Assembly: GCF_009389715.1 (NCBI RefSeq)
Contig: NC_052403.1
Coordinates: 13,968,797 to 14,032,796 of the forward strand
Direction of reading: 5' to 3'
Source: Phoenix dactylifera
Taxonomy: Eukaryota > Streptophyta > Magnoliopsida > Arecales > Arecaceae
DNA length: 64,000 nt
Both the position numbers and the translations under genes were made by a program. Shown here one piece after another: positions 56,336-64,000 of this stretch. The notes beneath the pieces are model-generated. The model searched no databases. It was not told where the DNA came from and worked only from the letters and a program-made list of their open reading frames with translations. Position 1 is the first letter of the stretch, and every line of letters begins with the position of its first letter.

Positions 56336-57665
56336 AAGCTATGATCCCAGGCTTGCAAAGCGAGCTTGTGTACTGCATCAATTTATTCAGTGAAGTGGCC
56401 TAGGAGCTAAAGCCCCAAGCTTAATTTAGAAATGAGCACAATTTTTCTTTTAAGTCTGAAACACATATAAAAGTTACCACGTCTTCCAAGCTCTAGTATG
56501 ATGAGCATATGCAACGCTCACAAAAAGATGATCTTATAATTTATTACCTCTAAAGTCATTGTATAGTACTTTTTGTTCTACTCACAACTGAACAGAGAAA
56601 ATGAAAGATAACTAGGAAAACAAAGAAGAGGATAAAAAGAAAGGTGTAACAAAGCTGTTTTCTCCTCCTCAACCTTTTCAGAATCCTTTAAATCTGTATT
56701 TAGTTTGCCCCAACGATACAGGGCAAGAGAGGGAGCCACAAAATCTAAAATTACTACGAACGATGCATTTGATTCGTGGAAAGAGGAGAAAGAAAAGTAT
56801 GGTTAATAAAAAAAAAAAATAGCTTTCATATGGAAATAAAAATTTCATATTTCATGAAAACAAAAATCCATATGGGACGTGAGAAAACCCAATTTTCAGT
56901 AGTCCAATTCTCAACTACCAGAAATCGGGATAAATTTGTTTTCCAAAAGTGTCTTTAAACATTTAGATAGAATGAGGTAAGAATTTTTCCTTTATTAAAA
57001 GTTTAACGGATATTCTACATAGCTTTTTTTAGAAAAGTAGATGCTCAACCAAATATAAACCACCATACAACATGCCACCTTTTTATGGTTAATCAAACAA
57101 GCAAAACACATTTTTCTAGGCATCAGAGCCGGTTTCTTTTGGATTATGGGACAACCACAAAACCTTGGAGTGGGTAACAAGAATCATCATATACTAAGTG
57201 CTGATAATAGAATGAGGCGGTTGATTTCCATGGTTAAAGATGATAAAGGCTGAATTTTTAGTAATAGCGAAAAACGATGCCATCAGACAAAGTCCAAGCA
57301 TGTTCTATAAATCTCAGTGATGAGGCAGCAAATGGATTTTATATGGTTGAAAAAAAACAGATGTATCAGTAAGAAGATTGCAATGAAATTGTTTCTTCAT
57401 ATGAATTTGGAAAATGTTGATATGGATCTCATAGTAGAATGATTTTTCAGACTTACCCAAGTGTTACTAAAAGTAACCATAGCGGTAATAAAATAGTGAA
57501 ATTGAGGATGGTAACAAGGTACAAATTAGAGTTATTGCTAATGCTAATTTAGATACTGTATTTTCTACAAAAATGTTATAATTGATGTCTTGCATAGTGG
57601 TATGTATGAAAGAAGAAAGATATATGTTATTCTGCTGGGTAGTATAGTGTTGATTAGTATGAAGT
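56336..57665. other. AT-rich intergenic DNA
   Basis: I see no gene, tRNA or paired transposon ends in these 1.3 kb. Confidence 0.5.
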
Positions 57666-58877
57666 AAGGCTGCAAATGGGCTGAGTTGACCCATAACCCG
57701 ACATGAACCTATCCACTTAGGCTTGTTCCGGACCCAATTTAAGGACTGTAAGGCCGGATAGGGTTCCAAATTTGGACCTATTCCACAATTCAGGTCATAT
57801 CTAGGTTTATTGACTTCTGACTCGATCCGAACTGACCCGATCTGAACTGACCCAATCCGATTGTTATCTGAGTCTAATTTAAATCTTTTGATTTATTACC
57901 CAACCCGACCCGACTTGACTTGACCTGATTGTTTCTATTTAATGCATTTCCTTGTATTTAGATTTTTGCCGATATGCTATAATATATTTGCAGTGCTCCC
58001 CAGATTATGCTTATGAAGCTAATGTTTTTCCAGCATAGAGAATTTGACCCAACTCGGTCCTAGTTTTCGAGATTGAAGTCCTCAGCGTGCAGTAACTGTA
58101 TAAATTTGAGGAGCCCGTAGAAGCACTAAGTTTCTCCAGTAGTCTGCAACAAATATGATGCCATAATGGCTTTATGGATCAGTATACTATCTTAGCAAAC
58201 TATTGAAGAGAATGATGCATTTGGTGATGCTGTGGGACTAATCTATAAACTGGTTTATTTCATCTTAAGGGATTTGTCATTAGATGAATTTATTGCTTTC
58301 ATGATCTCATAGAATGGTAGGCTTATTTAATCATTTCCAAACAAAAGTGATGATGCTACTAGGCCTCTTTACTTTATGGTTCTCTACTGATAACCTTCTT
58401 CTGCATGGAGATAGATTTGGAAGCCATTGGTACTTGATAGTAGAAAATGTGCTGTAGTCACCATAAGCAATTTAAAATTGGTACATAGGTACTCTGTAAA
58501 ATCTAGTAGCAGCAATTTGGAAATTTGTTTCTTAACACTTGAATTAACTCGCTTGGTCATATGGTCCTCACACGTAGGTGCAGCTCCAAAGAAAACTAAT
58601 TCCCCATTTTTCCATGCGAGTTAGGATGACCTAAATTTCCGTTGAGATGGATAGATCTAAACTCGATCTGGACCCAAATTTAATTTTTTAGATTAAGACC
58701 GGACCATGCATAAACCCAACCCGAATAACCCATTGGATCAAATATTTTAGCCATAAATCCAACTCGATCAGATCTTCTATTGAGTTGAATCTAGAACTAA
58801 CATTAAGACCTGAACAAGAAACCAAATCGGATCGAAATCACTCATGCCTGGTCCGACCCAACCCATTTGCACCACTA
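57666..58877. mobile_element. hAT-like non-autonomous element, relative of 22052-22982
   Basis: The left end AAGGCTGCAAATGGGCTGAG and the right end, the complement of GTGGTGCAAATGGGTTGGGTC, match the terminal word of the earlier element. Both flanks contain diverged GACCCGA repeats. No convincing 8-bp duplication was found and there is no transposase. Confidence 0.6.
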
Positions 58878-59274
58878 TTGTAAAGTTGACAAATTATCAT
58901 AGGCAGCCCCGGGCCCTTTCCTCTCATAGCCATGCCTTATGCATGCCCACCCACCAACTTGGTAGGTCCAATGTGCAAACATTGGCTCATCCTTGTCATC
59001 CAGCCAAATCAAGTTGGGTGGGTCAGGGGATATTAGGGATCAATAGGTGTCATCATGACGGGGGTTACAACAGCCTAATGAGCTATACGGTAACTCACGC
59101 TTGAATTGATTTTACAACTGTACAAGAGCCCAGTCTTGAAACTAAAGCTTGCAACATTTCAGAAAATATAGATGGCATTGCAAGATATGTCCTCTTACAA
59201 CAATTTTTTCACCATCATAAATAGACCACATTTATTGCACCCTCGAGCACTTGATGTCTATTTGGCTATTGTTT
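58878..59274. other. 3' flank of the GABA transaminase gene
   Basis: It includes the likely 3' untranslated region of the minus-strand gene in its last part. Nothing else is recognised. Confidence 0.4.
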
Positions 59275-60976
59275 TCACTGTGATTTCAACTCCGCTACTC
59301 TCTGCTCTGTACTCTTGAGGGCTTCTCCATATATGCTTATTAACTGAAAGAAAACAGAATTAAAAGCATTAGCACTCACAAACTACTAAGTTAATGGGAA
59401 AGAAAAGGGACTGTAACCTTCAGCTCCATTAGTAAAAATGATAGCCTGAGTTATAGCCAATGGCCTAATATTGCTACAATTCGGGAGCAAGTCCCAACTC
59501 GAAAAACCTATAATTATGTATTTAAGCAAAACTCATCTACTGATTATATTGTGACAGAAGCCCAGTAGAAAATCTAGGATATAAGACTCTGAAGAACTGG
59601 TGAATAACAACTGAAGATTAAAACTCATGCAGTGCCAAGGAGAAGTATGGTAAATGATATACATCAGGAGCTAATAGAGGCAGCATCATCTTACTTCATC
59701 AACTTCGCTTGGGGAGATTATAAAGGGTGGCGACATCATTATATTATCCCCAGCAACTCGGACCAGCATTCCACGCTTCTCACACTCCGATCCAAATATT
59801 GCACCTACCCCTGAAATAATCATGGGATGCCATTATGAGTTACAGTCACGCATGTATGCTAAAAGTTCTCTGTATCTAAATGGATGTCACCATCAGAGCT
59901 ACTGAAAGCTGTATAATTATCTTTCACTCATCTACTGCAGTGAGAATGGTATAATCAGGAAGCACAAAAATGGAAACTTACCCCACCCAGGAGGGAAGAG
60001 AGCGTCAGGAGACTTGTCAGTAAACTCAGTTCCAAGTATCAACCCAGTTCCACGTATCTGCATGTAAATGGCTGGTTCTCGTCAGATATGTACATAATGT
60101 TGTCTATACGCAAGAAGAATAGATTACAAGACAATGTGAGATTAATGCACTAAGAATACCTCGCCAATGATGGGACTTTCTGAGAAGCTTTTAATGCCCT
60201 CCTGGAACCTCGGAGATATAGCCTGGACCTGCTCCACAATATTTCTCTCCCTGGTAACCGTTATTTAACATGGTCAGGATTTTGAAATCTTAAAAGATGC
60301 TCAGCATGAAATATTCATGTGTACTTGCCCTTCTTGAAGCACAAAACTATTATGTTACTAATTTATAGTTTAAAATGAGGAATCTGTGTAGAGTAATGAT
60401 ATTTACTTGTAAATCTTAATTGCTTCCAATGCAACAGCACATGACACAGGATGTCCAGAATATGTAAATCCATGAGCAAATGACCCTGAAAGATAGGAAG
60501 TTTAAAGTGGCGATAATTTGTACACATCCTTCGAAGAGATAGAAATAGAAGTCTCTAATGACAGAATAGTGTAAGCTTACCAAGTTTGTTGCTTTGAGAA
60601 TGTATAACTTCTGAAATTTCTGGGCTAACAAGAATCGCACCAATGGGCATGTATGCCGATGACAGGGCCTAGAAAACCAGTAAATATGAAATCATTATCT
60701 ATGTTGAATATGTTAAAAAACAATGCTTAAACAACTCACCTTTGCCATGGAGACAAGATCAGGCTGAATATTGTATTTGTCACATCCAAACATTGTCCCT
60801 AACCTTCCAAAGGCAGTGATGACCTACAAACATGGATAAAATAGCACCTTAAACCAACTAAGAAGCTAAAATAATATATTTTATTTTCTTTTTCTTGGTA
60901 AACATGAAAACATTTTGTGCATTAGTACCTCATCTGCGATGAAGAGAACATCATATTTTTTTACAACAGCTTGAAT
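59275..60976 (-). CDS. GABA-T: Gamma-aminobutyrate transaminase, C-terminal eight exons (5' exons beyond the window)
   Basis: Class III PLP-dependent aminotransferase that converts GABA to succinic semialdehyde with pyruvate or glyoxylate as acceptor, usually in mitochondria (GABA shunt). Minus-strand exons in coding order: 60929-60976, 60740-60823, 60581-60668, 60407-60485, 60160-60250, 59982-60057, 59695-59810 and 59275-59343 (stop TGA). All phases fit. Motifs: [13 protein letters not shown], then [20 protein letters not shown], then [16 protein letters not shown] with the presumed PLP lysine as the last codon of its exon (60740-60742), [47 protein letters not shown] and the C-terminal [20 protein letters not shown] is followed by ITAFG where most plant forms have ICGFG. 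The N-terminal half and any targeting peptide are not in view; no further exon was found up to 64000, so the next upstream intron exceeds 3 kb. Confidence 0.92.
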
Positions 60977-61475
60977 CTGCAGAAATAAAAATAGAACAAT
61001 GAAATGACCAAAGCCAAATAATGGAAGTCCAAATACTGCATTGATACATGGCTTTCAAATAAACAAGTGAAAAACTACAAATAGAAGATTAGATCAGTCA
61101 AAGAGTAACTTGCCAGATTTTTTTAGTTGTATCACCAAGTGAATTAGGCAGCAAAATCACAAATTACAGTGGATCTTTCGACGACAAATAAGGGGAAAAA
61201 ATCAAAATTAATGTATAATTAGCAGAGAAGTCCATACATGCTTGCAACCTGAGTGTGGTCTATTTGTCTAGAAAGTATTTGATAATCCTGGTCAGCATTA
61301 AAATACTTTACACTTTCAGAGTTGTGCAGAAAGATATAAAATTAGCCTACACTTGATCACAAAAATAGAATTTTCCCACATTTATGAAACATTTTACCTT
61401 CTGAAAGGATAGAAAATATCTTCAGACAATAGATAACGTACTATCATTCAAAACGCAGACACGATGGGCAAGTGT

Positions 61476-62038
61476 AGACCTGTGCAAACTAGGCTCGGCC
61501 CAGCCCGGTGTTTGCCGGACTCAGGCTGGGGTTTTTGCCCTCTAGGGTTGGCCCGAGCCTCAATTTTTCGGGACAAAATTCCAGCTGGGCTCGGGCTTGG
61601 TGTGTTACAACCCAGCCTAGCCCGGCCAAGCAGAAATTGTATACATATATACATATATGCACGCATGCATGCATAATACATATATACATAATTACATACA
61701 TGTATACATACATACATACATATATAATTAGTCATTTTTTTGAATTATATCATTTATCTTACATTATATATTATATATCATATATATTATATATTATATT
61801 CTTATATTTTTATTTTAAAATTTCAAAAGAAAAACATAAAGGGTTGGGTTGGGCTGGGTGGGCTGTTGAGGCCGCACGGTCTAGTCGACTTAGGCCCGCT
61901 TGACCTGACTTGTTTGGGTCGGGCAGGTCGAGCCCAGGCTTGCAAAAACTGTGTCGGGCTAAGCTTGTGCCTAGCAAAATTCTGTTGATATGGGACCCAA
62001 GACCGAACATGACCCAGGCCGACATATGCTCAAGTCTA
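61476..62038. mobile_element. Possible hAT-like MITE with GGCC-rich ends
   Basis: The left end TAGACCTGTGCA and the right end, the complement of TAGACTTGAGCA, form an imperfect inverted repeat. Both sides continue in GGCCCGG/GGGCTGGG words. The middle is a TA/CATA microsatellite (about 61638-61805). The 8-bp flanks match at only five positions. Confidence 0.45.
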
Positions 62039-63541
62039 GATATGTGCAGAAAATGTCTGACATTAATGTCAGAAATTGGTGATGCAAGAATTACTATAGT
62101 GAATATGAATGTTGAATCTACAGAGTAAAAACAAAATTGAGCCAAAAGAGAGCATGTGGATTCTTATCTTGATGGGCACACACAGACACGAACTTGCCTA
62201 ACTCGGTGGCCAAAATGCATCTTGATCGCAATCTCATCCTATCTATTTGGAGAAAAAAAAAAACAGGGAGATATGTGGCATGATGCATGATACTGGAATT
62301 TTCTGCAATCACCACCTGGAAGTGAAACTAAAAGAGAAATTGGTGAAGCAATAAGAAGGCATGAGTTCAGTAATTACATATAGTATATTAGAGTTGTATG
62401 ACATGAACATTGGGCTATCAGGAGGATGTGGTTGCAATGACCCGGGTGTGGTAGAGATAAGAATGCTAGTAAGTAATCACAGCAAAATTAGGAAAGGAAA
62501 AGTAATAAAGAGGATTTATTATAGAATATTTAAGTGTTCCAATGATAGAGGATAAAGTGGTGGGAAACCATTAAGATGCTTTACTGCAACAAGACCATTG
62601 ACATGAAATGTGTCTGAAAGGATCTGAATTAGAAGGAGAAGACCTAAAAACAAAATAGATAGATGACCCACTATGAAACAAATTGTCAGAAAACAGATGA
62701 CTTCCAAATATTCTCATCACGTATGAGAAGTGTCATTATGATGCTTCAATCAAGCATTGAGTTTTTATGATTTGGTTGACAATAGATGCATGTTTCACAT
62801 TAAGCACTTGAGTTGAAAAATGTAAGGAAGAAAAGAAGGGTGAACATATCAATGTATTTATATAACCAACCCATTGCATGTGATTGTTACATGTAAGAGT
62901 CAGCATTTTGTGGTGTCTGTAACTCATTTGCCAAATTTGGTGGTAACATTTTGCGGACGCCCAGCATCTTAAATATGAAAGCTAAAGCAACAAAAAAAAT
63001 AAAAAAAATCATTTCCTTATGACTCAGAATGTCCAGATATGTGCAAGCATCATTCATATGTCAAAGTAGCCTCTGTATCAGAGTATAGCACCATGATATT
63101 GTTAGTGACTGTTTGAGTTTTTTTTTCCCCCCGACTCTGTTGGAAAACACCCACTCTAGCTTCTATCTTTCCTGTAAATGCATCAGTAGATATAAGAAAA
63201 CCATAGTATACGGAGGAGTAGTTAGATGAAATGAAATAGCTTATATAGATTAAATTTTCAATCCGCACAACTAATGAATGATATAGATTTGAATGGGGGC
63301 ACTTAAATGAAAAATAATGATGTTTTATAGGACAGTGACCATGATAGCAGAATGTTTTGTATGATGTAAGTAGTGTTTGTTTGATCTTAGCCAAATTATG
63401 GTGTTTAGAAGACTCTTGAGAGTAACTCTCTAATTTTAAATCATCAGGAAGCTTAAGAAGGTTGCTCACGGCTAATCTTAGGCCAACTATGGGGGTTATG
63501 AGACTTCTAGCGGTAACTCTATCACATCCACAAAGTGGAAA

Positions 63542-63592
63542 TAGTGAACCATCCACAAAGTGGAAATAGTGAACCATCCACAAAGTGAAACA
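63542..63592. repeat. Short tandem repeat of 26 bp, about two and a half units
   Basis: AACCATCCACAAAGTGGAAATAGTG-like units follow one another directly, first preceded by a CCACAAAGTGGAAATA half unit at about 63529. Confidence 0.8.
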
Positions 63593-63934
63593 CAAATCTA
63601 TGAAATTCATTCATCAAGGCAGATGTCCCATTTCTGTTTTCAAAGGATTCACAAGCTAATAACTCGCTATAAAACCCCTCACAATATTTTTAGGTTGCAA
63701 AGAAACAATATATTGTGCAAGAAATTTTCTAGAAAAGCATTAAGTATAAACAAATAGAAATCTAACTTTAATAGGGGCCTATATTATGAAGGTTTGATGG
63801 TTTTAAATTATTATGATTAATTTATTATGTTGGTAGCAAGGAATGTGGAATCCCAAACTACCTGGTTTGGGCCATACTGAACCGTGTTGGTGGCGGATTG
63901 GCACGGTTCCGACATTCAAAATGAGAAATTAGCG

Positions 63935-64000
63935 AAGGAGGGGGAGAGAGAGAAGGAAAGAGAGAAAAAGAGAGAGAGGGGGGGGGGGGATGGGGAGAGA
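63935..64000. repeat. Purine-rich GA/G microsatellite
   Basis: A pure-purine stretch of GAGAGA, GGAAAG and a run of about twelve G reaches nearly to the window end. Confidence 0.9.

Larger units (their letters stand above)
60977..64000 (-). other. Large intron of the GABA transaminase gene (partial)
   Basis: It is AT-rich and holds the hAT-like element 61476-62038. Near 63550 a short word (GTGAACCATCCACAAAGTGGAAATA) is repeated about three times. Near 63870-63905 a TGGCGGATTGGCACGGTTCC word resembles the interior of local MITE families. The final 80 bases are a purine microsatellite. No upstream exon was detected. Confidence 0.6.

Noticed and set aside
57666..58877. Clear 8-bp target duplication for the second hAT-like element
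   Set aside because: The flanks do not match convincingly, so only the terminal repeats support the call.
61448..61903. Frames over 61448-61903 with Tyr/Ile-rich ends
   Set aside because: They translate a TA/CATA microsatellite and the GGCC-rich ends of a MITE-like element.

Overview
The window is nuclear DNA of a flowering plant. It carries spliceosomal multi-exon genes for plant housekeeping proteins, one of them for a plastid chaperonin, set in AT-rich intergenic DNA full of plant-type transposons. A monocot, possibly a palm, is my guess from the look of the repeats; the sequence alone does not prove it.

Layout. 1-3564 (+): last three exons of a plastid chaperonin-60 alpha subunit. 5725-15949: a complete Ty1/copia retrotransposon with 2.3-kb LTRs and a perfect 5-bp target duplication (AAGGG), with gag-pol broken by five stops. 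15991-19580: an older pair of direct repeats; the second copy was hit by a poly(A)-tailed retroposon, which was in turn hit by an 866-bp solo LTR. 22052-22982: a hAT-like non-autonomous transposon. 23777-28224 (+): a cytosolic phosphoglycerate kinase gene with all six exons, but exon 3 carries an apparent 19-nt deletion that breaks the frame. 31906-41108 (-): a complete five-exon HIT-family gene (HINT2-like) with a 5.9-kb intron that holds a LINE relic, duplications and a 30-bp G run. 43215-55172: a Mutator-like transposase pseudogene on the minus strand, split by a complete Ty3/gypsy chromovirus (45606-54939, target duplication AAACC). 55539-55612 (+): a tRNA-Ile(AAU) gene. 57666-58877 and 61476-62038: further hAT-like elements. 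59275-60976 (-): the last eight exons of a GABA transaminase whose 5' exons lie beyond the window.

The host genes do not form a functional unit. They serve plastid protein folding, glycolysis, nucleotide hydrolysis and GABA catabolism. The interest lies in the layered transposon history, several microhomology-type deletions including the one in PGK, and unusual repeat structure inside the LTRs. I found no operon, CRISPR array, rRNA gene or novel enzymatic system.
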